This document shows, piece by piece, positions 9,969 through 20,406 of a stretch of DNA of 64,000 nt (position 1 is its first letter; every line of letters begins with the position of its first letter). Position numbers and translations under genes: made by a program. The notes beneath the pieces are model-generated. The model was not told the origin of the DNA, ran no database searches, and was given only the letters and a program-made list of their open reading frames with translations. Origin of the DNA: Candidatus Thiothrix putei (GTDB lineage: Bacteria; Pseudomonadota; Gammaproteobacteria; Thiotrichales; Thiotrichaceae); the NCBI GenBank assembly GCA_029972225.1, contig CP124756.1, positions 1,966,001-2,030,000 of the forward strand. Reading direction: 5' to 3'.

Positions 9969-11096
9969 TACTTTGCCCGTGAATAGCTGTTGAATAATGA
10001 GAAGCCCTCAAGCAAAGTACGGCTGTTATTGGCAACCGGTCGTCCTTTCCATGATCCAGATAGACTTCAGCGAATCCGATCAAACCGCCTTGAATGAGGG
10101 GCGTTACCGCCATGCCCACCCTCGCGTCCGCCAACGGATGGAAGTGTTGTGGCTAAAAAGCCAGGGAATGGCGCATGGGGACATTGAACGGCTGGCACAG
10201 GTGAGTTCAACGACGGTCACCCGTTATTTGAAACGTTACCAACAAGGTGGGATCGCTGCCTTGGAACAACTGGATTTCCGTCGCCCAACCCGCCGGTTGG
10301 AACCTTTCCGTGAGCCCCTGAAGAAACATTTTGAGAAGCATCCACCGACCCGGATCAGTCAGGCGATCGCTGATATACAGCGCTTAACCGGCCTTGAACT
10401 CAAGCGGGAAGCCGTGCGGCTATTCCTGCATGACTTGGGTTTGTCCGTCAGGAAGGTGGGGATGATACCGGCGAAAGCCGACCCTGCTGCCCAGGAGACT
10501 TTTAAAAAAAGAGCTGGAGCCGCGTCTTGAGGAGGCCAAGGCCGGAAAACGCGCCGTTTTCTTTGTCGACGCCGCCCATTTTGTCCTGGCCCCGTTTCTG
10601 GGGTTCCTGTGGTGTTTCACCCGGCTGTTCATCCGCGCCCCTGCCGGACGCCAGCGCTACAATGTCCTCGGTGCGTTGAATGCAGTCACCCATGAACTGG
10701 TCACCGTGACCAATGACAGTTACATCAACTCCCAAAGTGTTTGTCAGTTGCTTCGGCAAATCAAGGCATTGGCCCTGGATGTCCCGGTGACCTTGGTGAT
10801 GGACAATGCCCGTTACCAGCGCTGTAGCCTGGTACAAACATTCGCCCAAACACTCGGGATCGAACTGTTGTTCCTACCCGCTTATTCCCCCAACCTGAAC
10901 CTGATTGAGCGCCTCTGGAAGTTTGTGAAGAAGGAATGCCTGTATTCACGTTACCATGAAAACTTTACCGCGTTTGCGCAGGCCATTGATGCCTGTTTGG
11001 CACAAACCCACACTACGCATAAAAAAGCCTTGGACTCCTTGCTGACTCTCAACTTTCAGACCTTTGAGGAATCTGCAATTATGGGCGGTTGAAGTA
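9969..11096 (+). mobile_element. IS630-family insertion sequence, 1128 bp
   Basis: The element is bounded by imperfect inverted ends that begin TACTTTGCCC on the left and, read inward, TACTTCAACCGCCC on the right. It is flanked by a TA dinucleotide on each side (9967-9968 and 11097-11098), the target duplication expected of the IS630/Tc1 group. The left end also holds an internal inverted copy of its tip (TACTTTGC at 9969-9976, GCAAAGTA at 10012-10019), which could form a stem. It carries one DDE transposase in two frames. It is inserted between a PhoP-like gene and its PhoQ-like partner, in the opposite orientation. Confidence 0.85.
10051..11092 (+). CDS. IS630-family transposase (two frames, needs +1 shift)
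   Basis: The N-terminal part (10051-10530, about 160 residues) has helix-turn-helix and winged-helix segments that bind DNA (MAHGDIERLAQVSSTTVTRYLKRY). The second part, one frame over and readable from about 10511, carries the full DDE catalytic domain: FVDAAHF (first Asp), LVMDNARYQ (second Asp) and NLNLIERLWK (Glu). The junction is a TTT followed by seven A (10501-10510). Frame 1 stops soon after at the TGA near 10528. Joining the frames needs +1 slippage or loss of one A in the transcript. This could be programmed frameshifting or transcriptional slippage, as in some IS630 members, or simple decay. All three acidic residues are intact, which favours function. An in-frame ATG at 9997 would give a longer, less conserved N-terminus. 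Confidence 0.8.
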
Positions 11097-11101
11097 TAGT
11101 A

Positions 11102-11803
11102 TTATGTACGTGTTAAGGTGAAGCGGTAGCCACGACCACGCAGGGTTTCGATAGGCTTGAGGGTATCATCCGGGTCAAGTTTAATGCGTAAACGGCGAAT
11201 AAACACTTCGATAACATTGCTATCGCGATCGGTATCTTCTTCATACAAGCTATCAGTCAAGCGTGTTTTAGAAATGACTTCACCGGCGTGTAACATTAAG
11301 TGTTCTAATACCCGATATTCATAGGCTGTCAGTGTTACTTCCTGCTCATGCACATAAACGCGTTGTTCAGAGGTGTTTAAACGAATCGGGCCGCAACTGA
11401 GTTCAGCTTGTGTCCAACGACCCGTGCGCCGTAATTGCACCCGCAAGCGAGCAATCAGTTCTTCAGTTTGGAAGGGCTTGGTCACATAATCATCTGCACC
11501 TGCTTCCAGCCCCTCCACTTTACTTTGCCAACGGTCGCGTGCTGTCAAAATGATGATGGGGTAACTCAAGCCTTTAGCACGAATGGAACGGATAATATCC
11601 AGCCCCAGATCATTGTTAACAGCCCCCCCTTTTGCATGAGGTAAGCCCAAATCAATCACAGCAATATCAATAGGGTATTCGAGAGCGACATACAGCCCTT
11701 GGGAACCATCAGCCGCTAAGTCTACGGTGAAGCCGTTCTTTTTAAGGTTTTCGGCTACTTGTTCGCGAATAATGTTTTCATCTTCTATTATAAGTACGCG
11801 CAT
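11102..11803 (-). CDS. PhoP/OmpR-family response regulator
   Basis: A 233-residue two-domain regulator. The receiver domain (about 1-125) has the acidic pocket (EDEN), the phospho-acceptor Asp51 in IDLGLP, the conserved Thr in LTARDR and the Lys in VTKPF. The winged-helix output domain (about 135-228) includes LTAYEYRVLEHLM and SNVIEVFIRRLRIKL. It binds DNA when phosphorylated by the PhoQ-like kinase downstream. Right after DLGLP there is an extra stretch (HAKGGAVNND) that lengthens the beta3-alpha3 loop compared with standard PhoP. The gene was probably cotranscribed with the kinase before the IS630 insertion. The insertion lies a few bases past the stop codon, so this gene is intact. Confidence 0.92.
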   Translation of the reverse strand: MRVLIIEDENIIREQVAENLKKNGFTVDLAADGSQGLYVALEYPIDIAVIDLGLPHAKGGAVNNDLGLDIIRSIRAKGLSYPIIILTARDRWQSKVEGLEAGADDYVTKPFQTEELIARLRVQLRRTGRWTQAELSCGPIRLNTSEQRVYVHEQEVTLTAYEYRVLEHLMLHAGEVISKTRLTDSLYEEDTDRDSNVIEVFIRRLRIKLDPDDTLKPIETLRGRGYRFTLTRT

Positions 11804-11958
11804 GACACAGCTCTTTCTTGGTTGGTCAATTGATCATTATTTGGTCAATACAATTCGGGAGCTTTTTAAGCAGCAAACCCCGGTAAGAGCAATCATACAC
11901 CAGCTTGCCTGTAATAAAAAACAATCAGTGGTAATTATTAATAAAAACTATAAAAAAA

Positions 11959-11988
11959 TACCCGAAGATTCGTTCAGAATTTCGGGTA
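11959..11988 (-). terminator. Rho-independent terminator after the PepSY gene
   Basis: TACCCGAA (11959-11966) pairs perfectly with TTCGGGTA (11981-11988). On the minus strand the hairpin is followed by a T-rich tract (complement of TAAAAAAATA). It would end the transcript of the small PepSY-like gene upstream and so separate it from the response-regulator gene. Confidence 0.75.
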
Positions 11989-12033
11989 CTTTAAATTAAA
12001 TTTCTTTATTTTCAATGCTTTTTAGCAGGTTTT

Positions 12034-12336
12034 TTAGTCACTACATGCAACTTTAATGGTTAGGTATTCACCTTCTAATGAAAGCATTCGCACGATATGA
12101 CAATCTGGATAGTCAGGTAAAGGTTTTTCCTGAACAGATAATATTCGACCTTTGTAGGCTGCTTTCACTTTTGAAAGGATAGCATCCCGCCCGATTGGTT
12201 CTGCAGGATTGCTGCGCTTGAGTGAAATCTTTTTATCACTGTCAGCCGCAACCGCAAAATTTGGTAGCATGGTGATAGCAGCACCCGCAACCATTACGCC
12301 GCATAAAGCAGCAAATATGGATCGTTTGAAATCCAT
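12034..12336 (-). CDS. Secreted PepSY-like small protein
   Basis: A 100-residue exported protein. The signal peptide (residues about 1-30) runs from MDFKRSIFAAL to a likely cut after FAVAA. The mature part carries one PepSY-type module: GRDAILSKVKAAYKGRILSVQEKP, then CHIVRMLSLEGEYLTIKVAC. Two cysteines (DYPDCH and KVACSD) could form a disulfide in the periplasm. PepSY proteins are often found beside PhoPQ-type systems and are thought to modulate proteases or sensors. The role here is inferred only from position upstream of the two-component pair. A terminator hairpin follows at 11959-11988. Confidence 0.8.
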   Translation of the reverse strand: MDFKRSIFAALCGVMVAGAAITMLPNFAVAADSDKKISLKRSNPAEPIGRDAILSKVKAAYKGRILSVQEKPLPDYPDCHIVRMLSLEGEYLTIKVACSD

Positions 12337-12523
12337 CGTGTTTCCCCTGTTACATAAAAAATCAGCTAAAGCGCTAAAACACTCTCGATTGAGAGGTAAG
12401 TCATTTATTGGTTAGTATATTAATCGAGCAAAACTGAACAGGGGGTGAATAATCATTAGTTTAACTTATCCAAGGTAATGATAATTATAGGAAAATATTT
12501 AAACAGAATAGTCGGTGGATGAC

Positions 12524-13678
12524 CTATTTTCTTACTGAGAAAACACCGATTGATAACAATTCATGTAAGGTGTCAAAACAGGTTTCTTTCGTAAGAAAAT
12601 TAGAATAATTTTTAGGCAATAGCATGGGGTTTTGGCACAGGTATTCAATAAATTGAAGGTGTTGGGCGTCAATTTTGTAATGGTTACCGTTCGCAAATAG
12701 GTGTAAATCACTGGCTGATAGAAAGTACAATATCCGTGCATCCAGCGACTTTTCAAAGCGTTTTTTATGCCTAACCAAACGGCTAAACTCAGCGCGGCTA
12801 ACAGGTTCAGCTTCAATGGCGGGTGCATTGCCTTTCGGCATGGTTAGGTATTTTCCTACCCATCGCTGTAAAGATTGTTCATCTTGTGGCAGCGCATCGA
12901 CCACAAAATCAATTAAGCGATCCATGTCCTTGTTGGTCAGTTCACCGGGGTTAGCTTGCGGGATACGCTCAGGATCAGCGAATCGTTGTTGCAACCGCGC
13001 ATCTTCCAGCGAATCTTCGAGCAACTTTTCCAGCATATCCGCTTGAGAGGGAGCGCGGAAACCGATGGAATAAGTCATGCACTCGTTTAGTGCCACCCCG
13101 TAATGCGGCACATTGGGCGGCAGATACAGTAAGTCACCGGGATCAACAATCCACTCCTGTTCGGCTTGGAAATCACGCATGATGCGTAATTCCAAATCAG
13201 GCAAGAAATTGTCAGGGTGGGCTGGTTGCGTGGTGATTTGCCAGCGGCGTTGCCCTTGCGCTTGCAATAGGAAAACGTCGTAGGCATCCACATGCGGGCC
13301 TACCGAGCCGCCTTCCACCGCAAAACTGATCATCAAATCGTCGATACGCCAGTCGGGGATAAAGCGAAATGGTTCGATGATAGCTTTTAATTCGGGCAAA
13401 TGTTGATCGGTGTCGTTGACCAGCAATGTCCAATGCGTTGCGGGCAGATTGCTGAAATCGTCATCGTCGAATGCGCCGTGGCGGACTTCCCACGGGTGTG
13501 CGCCGCCTTGTTCGATGACGATACGGGCGGTATCGGTTTCACACGCCAAGCCCGCCAACTCGTCTTGGGTAATGGGCGATTGGAAATTGGGGAAGGCATT
13601 ACGGATCAGTAGTGGTTTTTTTTGCCAGTAATCACGCAGGAATTCTTCAACAGAAATATCACCAAGCATACCCGCCAT
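12524..13678 (-). CDS. roxA: Cupin-4 ribosomal protein hydroxylase (RoxA/YcfD type)
   Basis: This 384-residue Fe(II)/2-oxoglutarate oxygenase hydroxylates an arginine of ribosomal protein L16 in the E. coli homologue. The N-terminal motif is EEFLRDYWQKKPLLIRNAFP. The JmjC-type metal site is visible as the HVDAYD motif (His and Asp) and a later His in PPNVPHYGVAL. Dimerisation and winged-helix regions follow to the C-terminus. I chose the ATG at 13678 (MAGMLGDISVEEF), three bases after the purB stop codon begins and preceded by AAGGCGG. An upstream in-frame ATG at 13708 lies inside purB and would add ten unlikely residues. It is in an operon with purB. Confidence 0.9.
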   Translation of the reverse strand: MAGMLGDISVEEFLRDYWQKKPLLIRNAFPNFQSPITQDELAGLACETDTARIVIEQGGAHPWEVRHGAFDDDDFSNLPATHWTLLVNDTDQHLPELKAIIEPFRFIPDWRIDDLMISFAVEGGSVGPHVDAYDVFLLQAQGQRRWQITTQPAHPDNFLPDLELRIMRDFQAEQEWIVDPGDLLYLPPNVPHYGVALNECMTYSIGFRAPSQADMLEKLLEDSLEDARLQQRFADPERIPQANPGELTNKDMDRLIDFVVDALPQDEQSLQRWVGKYLTMPKGNAPAIEAEPVSRAEFSRLVRHKKRFEKSLDARILYFLSASDLHLFANGNHYKIDAQHLQFIEYLCQNPMLLPKNYSNFLTKETCFDTLHELLSIGVFSVRK

Positions 13679-13679
13679 G

Positions 13680-15277
<1,598 letters not shown>

Positions 15278-17779
15278 ATGGGCGATGTCTGTTCGAGAGT
15301 CAGCGATACGGTGATTATTGCACATCAGCGTGAGAAGGATGGTGCAAAGCAAACGTTGCAGCAGCACTTGCAAGGTGTAGCCACTCTTTCAAAAACGGCA
15401 GCGGCAAAACTGGGGCTGGATGATGCAGGTGAGTTGATTGGCTTACTGCACGATCTTGGCAAGTACAGCAAAGAGTTTCAGGACTACATCAATTCGGCGC
15501 TTGGCAATATTGATTCAGATGCTGACGATTACGTGGATGCCAAAGGCAAAAAAGGCAAGGTTGACCATTCTACGGCTGGTGCACAAGCCATTTGGGATGT
15601 GCTATCACCGCAAGGGCAACTCCAATCCATCACGGCACAAATTCTTGCGCTTTGTATCGCTTCTCACCACTCAGGTCTGATTGATTGCCTTGAGTCGAAT
15701 AGTCATACACCTGCTTGGGATAAATTTTCCCACCGAATGCGTAAGCCGGAAGATCGTGCCCATCTCGACGAAGCCCTGTCAAAAATGGATGAAGCCATTC
15801 GGCAACGTTTCCAGCAATTGATGGCATCACCGACCCTACATGAATCCGTCATCAATAAGCTGACAGACATTGGCAAGCAAAACAAAGGCGGTGCGCTGAC
15901 TGCCAGTTTCAAGCAAGGGTTGTTAGTCAGATTATTGTTCAGTTGCCTGATTGATGCTGACCGAGTGGATACGGCCGATTTTGAAAATCCAATCGCTGCG
16001 CAAAAACGCTTGAAAGGGCGTTATGCCAGTTTCGACAAGCTGATTGATAGACTGGAAACAAAACTCGTCAGCTTCAAGGCGGATACGGATGTCAATAAAA
16101 TCCGTAAGCAGATTTCCGATCATTGTTTGCAACGTGCTGGCAGCAAACCCGGTATTTTCACGTTGTCCGTTCCCACAGGGGGTGGCAAGACGTTGGCAAG
16201 TCTGCGTTTTGCCCTAAACCACGCCCAAACGCATGAGTTGGAACGAATCATTTACATCATTCCTTTCACCTCCATCATTGACCAGAATGCAGAGGAAACC
16301 CGCAAGATTCTTGAACCAATAGGCAGTGGTGATGAAGGCAATATCGTGCTGGAATACCATTCCAACCTGACGCCTGAAGAACAGACGTGGAAAACCAAAA
16401 TTCTCTCAGAAAATTGGGATGCATCTGTGGTTTACACGACGATGGTACAGTTCCTTGAGACGCTGTTTGGCTCAGGGACTCGTGGCGCACGCCGGATGCA
16501 CCAACTCTCCAAATCCGTATTGATCTTTGATGAGATTCAAACCCTGCCCATCAATTGTGTTCACCTGTTCAATAATGCTATCCACTTTTTGGTTGATCAT
16601 TGCGGTAGTTCAGTGGTGTTGTGTACGGCAACCCAGCCTTTATTGAATGAAGTTGATCCGAAAAAAGGTCGGATTGAACTTGCGCCTGATAGTGAAATGA
16701 TGCCCGAAGTCAAAGAACTGTTTGCGGATTTGCGGCGTGTTGAAGTCATTGATCAGCAGAAACCGGGTGGTTGGAGCTTTGATGAGGTGGCTGATCTTGC
16801 TATCGAAGAAATCACGCAATGCGGTAGTTGCCTTGTCATCGTCAATACCAAAAAAGCGGCGCAAAAAATCTTTGAGCTTTGCAAATCACAAATGGATAAC
16901 AACATTTTCCATTTGAGCACCAGCATGTGTCCGGCGCATCGTAAAGCGATATTAAGCCAAGTCAGGCAGTTGCTTGAGGCAGATGAAGACGTGCTGTGTA
17001 TCAGCACCCAATTGATAGAAGCTGGGGTGGATGTCGATTTTGGTGCTGTCATTCGTTTTACGGCTGGACTGGATTCGATTGCACAAGCCGCAGGGCGGTG
17101 TAATCGGAACGGTAAACGTCCCACGAAAGGGCGTGTCAGTATTGTGAATCCAGCCGAGGAAAACCTCGATATGCTGCCTAGCATCAAGGAAGGTAAGCAG
17201 ATCACGGAACGCTTACTGGGTGAGTTTGCGGAAAATCCTGAACGGTTTGATCAGGGTGATTTGATTGGCCCGACGGCGATGCAGTGGTATTTCCGTTACT
17301 ACTTCTTTGAGCGACAGGATGAAATGACCTACCCGGTCAAGTCTATCGGTTGGGATGATAACTTACTGGGCTTGCTATCGAGCAATGAGAAGCTGGTTCA
17401 GGATTTTGCACGGGTGAACAACACCAAACCAGCCATTTATTTCAAACAGTCTTTTATGACCTCTGCCAAAGCCTTCAAAGCCATTGATGCCCCAACCCGT
17501 GGAATCATTGTGCCGTATGATAAGCGTGGCAACGAAATCATCACCGCTTTGTGTGCCGTTTACGAACCCGATAAGCAATTTGCTCTGCTGCGAGAAGCGC
17601 AGCAATACACCGTCAATATTTTTCCTAATCTGCTGACAGCGTTGGATGAGGCTGAAGCCATTCATGCCGTTCAGGACGGTATCGACATTTTGTACCTGAT
17701 GAAACCAGAGTATTACAGCGAACACTTTGGACTTGCGGATCTCCCAACCCAAAAGGGGACAAACTTTTATGATTTTTAG
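15278..17779 (+). CDS. cas3: Cas3 HD nuclease-helicase, type I-C
   Basis: An 833-residue fusion of HD nuclease and superfamily-2 helicase, the DNA-shredding effector of type I CRISPR. The HD domain has H58-D59 in GLLHDLGKYSKEFQ, then H97 (VDHSTAGAQA) and SHHSGLID. The helicase has Walker A in PTGGGKT (Lys304), Walker B in IFDEIQTLP (D418-E419), CTATQPLL (motif III) and the QAAGRCNRNG motif VI. Cascade recruits it to an R-loop, where it unwinds and degrades the non-target strand 3' to 5'. The start has an AAGGGG ribosome site. The last 11 bases overlap cas5, so the operon is translationally coupled. It is full length with no frameshift. Confidence 0.97.
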   Translation: MGDVCSRVSDTVIIAHQREKDGAKQTLQQHLQGVATLSKTAAAKLGLDDAGELIGLLHDLGKYSKEFQDYINSALGNIDSDADDYVDAKGKKGKVDHSTAGAQAIWDVLSPQGQLQSITAQILALCIASHHSGLIDCLESNSHTPAWDKFSHRMRKPEDRAHLDEALSKMDEAIRQRFQQLMASPTLHESVINKLTDIGKQNKGGALTASFKQGLLVRLLFSCLIDADRVDTADFENPIAAQKRLKGRYASFDKLIDRLETKLVSFKADTDVNKIRKQISDHCLQRAGSKPGIFTLSVPTGGGKTLASLRFALNHAQTHELERIIYIIPFTSIIDQNAEETRKILEPIGSGDEGNIVLEYHSNLTPEEQTWKTKILSENWDASVVYTTMVQFLETLFGSGTRGARRMHQLSKSVLIFDEIQTLPINCVHLFNNAIHFLVDHCGSSVVLCTATQPLLNEVDPKKGRIELAPDSEMMPEVKELFADLRRVEVIDQQKPGGWSFDEVADLAIEEITQCGSCLVIVNTKKAAQKIFELCKSQMDNNIFHLSTSMCPAHRKAILSQVRQLLEADEDVLCISTQLIEAGVDVDFGAVIRFTAGLDSIAQAAGRCNRNGKRPTKGRVSIVNPAEENLDMLPSIKEGKQITERLLGEFAENPERFDQGDLIGPTAMQWYFRYYFFERQDEMTYPVKSIGWDDNLLGLLSSNEKLVQDFARVNNTKPAIYFKQSFMTSAKAFKAIDAPTRGIIVPYDKRGNEIITALCAVYEPDKQFALLREAQQYTVNIFPNLLTALDEAEAIHAVQDGIDILYLMKPEYYSEHFGLADLPTQKGTNFYDF

Positions 17780-18482
17780 ATCAAGAACCTACGAGTTCAA
17801 ATTGTGGGGTCGATACGCCCTATTCACTGATCCTGTCACTAAGATTGGTGGGGAAAAGTGTTCGTACCATATCCCGACTTATGAAGCTCTGAAGGGTGTT
17901 GCGAAGTCGATTTATTGGAAGCCGACTATTGTGTGGGTGATTGATGAGGTTCGTATCATGAAACCCATCCGCACCCAAACCAAAGGGACGAAGCCACTCG
18001 TATTTAGTGGTGGGAATACCTTAGCTATCTATACCTTTCTCGCCGATGCGGAATATCAAGTACGAGCGCATTTTGAATGGAATCTCCAACGTCCAGAACT
18101 GGAACATGACCGCAATGCCGCCAAACATTTGGCGATGGCGGAACGCGCATTGAAGCGGGGTGGGCGACAGGATATTTTTCTCGGCACTCGTGACTGTCAG
18201 GGTTACGTTGAGCCGTGCGAGTTTGGTGCTGGCGAAGGGCATTACGACAACATCGACGAGTTGGGTTTTGGGTTGATGTTCCACGGTTTTGATTACCCCG
18301 ATGAAACAGGCGGCAATGAATTACATGCACGTTTTTGGTATCCGACGATGAAAAAAGGTGTGATCTGTTTTGACAGACCGGAACAATGCCAAACCAGAAA
18401 ATACGTGCGCGAGATGGAATCAAAGCCATTCAATCAGGGCAAGAACTTTTCGGTATTGACCGATGAGGAGATTGAAGCATGA
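17769..18482 (+). CDS. cas5c: Cas5c (Cas5d) pre-crRNA endoribonuclease
   Basis: A 237-residue RAMP protein of type I-C. In this subtype Cas5 replaces Cas6: it cuts the pre-crRNA at the 3' base of the repeat hairpin and stays bound to the 5' handle. The N-terminus (FRSRTYEFKLWGRYALFTDPVTKIGGEKCSY) and YEALKGVAKSIYWKP are typical. The catalytic-type Tyr/Lys/His residues should lie in this first third, but I did not assign them. The ATG at 17769 overlaps the cas3 stop, and the end overlaps cas8c by four bases (ATGA). Confidence 0.95.
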   Translation: MIFRSRTYEFKLWGRYALFTDPVTKIGGEKCSYHIPTYEALKGVAKSIYWKPTIVWVIDEVRIMKPIRTQTKGTKPLVFSGGNTLAIYTFLADAEYQVRAHFEWNLQRPELEHDRNAAKHLAMAERALKRGGRQDIFLGTRDCQGYVEPCEFGAGEGHYDNIDELGFGLMFHGFDYPDETGGNELHARFWYPTMKKGVICFDRPEQCQTRKYVREMESKPFNQGKNFSVLTDEEIEA

Positions 18483-20389
18483 GCTGGTTACAACAACTGT
18501 ATGACACCTATGAAGAATGCAGCAAAGTACCTGAATTTGTTTCAGGCGATAATCCACTGCTGCCTATTTGCCATACCACGCAAAACGCCCATATCGAGGT
18601 TGTTTTGGATGGAGAGGGGCATTTTTTACGGGCGAAAGTGCTATCCAAAGGTGAGTTGCTAACTGTTGTACCTTGTACAGAAGGTTCGGCGGGGCGTTCC
18701 GGTAGTAAGCCTGTCAATCATCCACTATGCGATAAGTTGCAATATGTGGCGGGTGATTACGTGGCGGTAGGCGGTGATGTGACGGTGGGATTCAGCAAAA
18801 ATTCTCAAGAACCTTATCAGAATTACCTGTCACAACTTGCAGCGTGGGTAAATTCTTCAGCTTCTCACCCTAAAGCCAAGGCTATTTATGAGTACGTTAG
18901 CAAGGGAACGCTGATTGCCGATTTGGTGAAAGCACAATGCTTGTTTCTGGATGATAAGCAGCAATTGCTGAAAAAATGGGATAAAGCTGAAGATGCGCCT
19001 GCCATTTTCAAAATCTTGCCTGCTGGACAAACCGCTGAAGCGGCTTTTATTCGTTGGCGTGTAGAAACACCAAGCGAGTTGGCAACGGCAACGTGGGAAG
19101 ATCACAACCTAATGTCGGCATGGATTCGCTTTTATAATCAGCGCGAATCAACCAAAGGCTTGTGCATGGTGACAGGTGAAACGGTTGCTTTAGCCACTCA
19201 GCATCCATCCGGTATTCGGCATGGTGCTGATAAAGCCAAGCTAATTTCATCTAACGATTCATCGGGTTATACCTTTCGGGGGCGATTTACAGATAGCGAG
19301 GGTTCGCAAGCGTGTTCGGTATCATCCGAGGTTTCCCAAAAATCCCATAATGCGTTGCGTTGGTTAGTACAACGTAAACAAGCGTACCGTTTTGGCGATC
19401 AGGTGTTTGTGTCATGGGCGAAATCAGGGGAAGAAATTCCTGACCCATTCGCCGATAGCCATGCGTTATTAGGTACTGAACCGGAAGAGGCTGAAACCAC
19501 CAATATTGGCGATGTCGGGCAGGCATTTGCTAAACGCTTGTCGAAAAAAATCGCTGGTTATCAGACTAATATCGCTGATACCTCCAATATCATCGTCATG
19601 GGTTTGGATTCTGCAACACCGGGGCGGATGGCGATTACGTTTTATCGTGAATTAGAACGCTCCGAGTTTTTGGCGCGTCTTGAACAATGGCATACACAAT
19701 TTGCATGGCATCAGAATTTCAGTAAGGACGTTAAATTCATTGGTACGCCAGCACCCAGAGATATTGCTGAAGCGGCTTACGGACGACGTTTGGATGACAA
19801 ACTGAAAAAGGCAGTCGTAGAGCGATTGCTACCGTGCATTATCGACCAACACCCCTTTCCGAATGATTTGATGTTTTCCACGATTCAGCGTGTTTCCAAC
19901 CGTGTCGGAATGGATGGGTGGGAGTGGGAAAAAACATTAGGCATTGCTTGTTCCCTGTTTCGGGGAACGCATCAACAGGAGAATTACCGTATGAGTTTGG
20001 AAGAAGACCGCACAACCCGCGATTACCTGTATGGTCGTTTGCTGGCTGTGGCGGATTATATTGAAGAAGTTTCGTTGTCAGACAGTGAAAAGAACCGTCA
20101 AACCAATGCGGCTAGATTTATGCAACGGTTTGCCAGTAACCCTTACAAAACATGGCCGATGCTGTATGACCAGTTAACGCCTTACATTGCCAGATTGAAA
20201 GCCAACCGTAAGGGTTTGTGGATCAAACTCGAAAATTTGCTGGATGACATCAAATGCAAATTCACAGCAGAGATTTTTACGGATAACGCCCAGCTTTCCG
20301 GTGAATACCTGTTGGCTTATCACTGCCAGCGTAAAGAGCTTTGGAAGAAGATTGAAAAAGACACTGCAACCGACCAGTCCGACGATTAA
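18479..20389 (+). CDS. cas8c: Cas8c (Csd1) large subunit of type I-C Cascade
   Basis: A 636-residue large subunit that recognises the PAM and bridges Cascade to Cas3. Family hallmarks include MSWLQQLYDTYEECSK at the start, LRWLVQRKQAYRFGDQVFVSWA in the middle and RMSLEEDRTTRDYLYGRLLAVADYIE late in the protein. The start overlaps the cas5 stop. In type I-C the 3' part of this gene also encodes the small subunit Cas11 from an internal start, and a good internal site is present here (see 19991). Confidence 0.95.
   Translation: MSWLQQLYDTYEECSKVPEFVSGDNPLLPICHTTQNAHIEVVLDGEGHFLRAKVLSKGELLTVVPCTEGSAGRSGSKPVNHPLCDKLQYVAGDYVAVGGDVTVGFSKNSQEPYQNYLSQLAAWVNSSASHPKAKAIYEYVSKGTLIADLVKAQCLFLDDKQQLLKKWDKAEDAPAIFKILPAGQTAEAAFIRWRVETPSELATATWEDHNLMSAWIRFYNQRESTKGLCMVTGETVALATQHPSGIRHGADKAKLISSNDSSGYTFRGRFTDSEGSQACSVSSEVSQKSHNALRWLVQRKQAYRFGDQVFVSWAKSGEEIPDPFADSHALLGTEPEEAETTNIGDVGQAFAKRLSKKIAGYQTNIADTSNIIVMGLDSATPGRMAITFYRELERSEFLARLEQWHTQFAWHQNFSKDVKFIGTPAPRDIAEAAYGRRLDDKLKKAVVERLLPCIIDQHPFPNDLMFSTIQRVSNRVGMDGWEWEKTLGIACSLFRGTHQQENYRMSLEEDRTTRDYLYGRLLAVADYIEEVSLSDSEKNRQTNAARFMQRFASNPYKTWPMLYDQLTPYIARLKANRKGLWIKLENLLDDIKCKFTAEIFTDNAQLSGEYLLAYHCQRKELWKKIEKDTATDQSDD
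19991..20389 (+). CDS. cas11c: Putative internal small subunit Cas11c
   Basis: An in-frame ATG at codon 505 of cas8c is preceded by a strong ribosome site (AGGAG at 19977-19981, nine bases upstream). It would yield a 132-residue, helix-rich basic protein from MSLEEDRTTRDYLYGRL to the shared stop. In studied type I-C systems, internal initiation in cas8c yields the Cas11 small subunit of about this size, needed to build the Cascade belly. Seen: the site, spacing and frame. Inferred: that it is used. Confidence 0.7.
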   Translation: MSLEEDRTTRDYLYGRLLAVADYIEEVSLSDSEKNRQTNAARFMQRFASNPYKTWPMLYDQLTPYIARLKANRKGLWIKLENLLDDIKCKFTAEIFTDNAQLSGEYLLAYHCQRKELWKKIEKDTATDQSDD

Positions 20390-20406
20390 TACAAGGAATT
20401 CAACAC

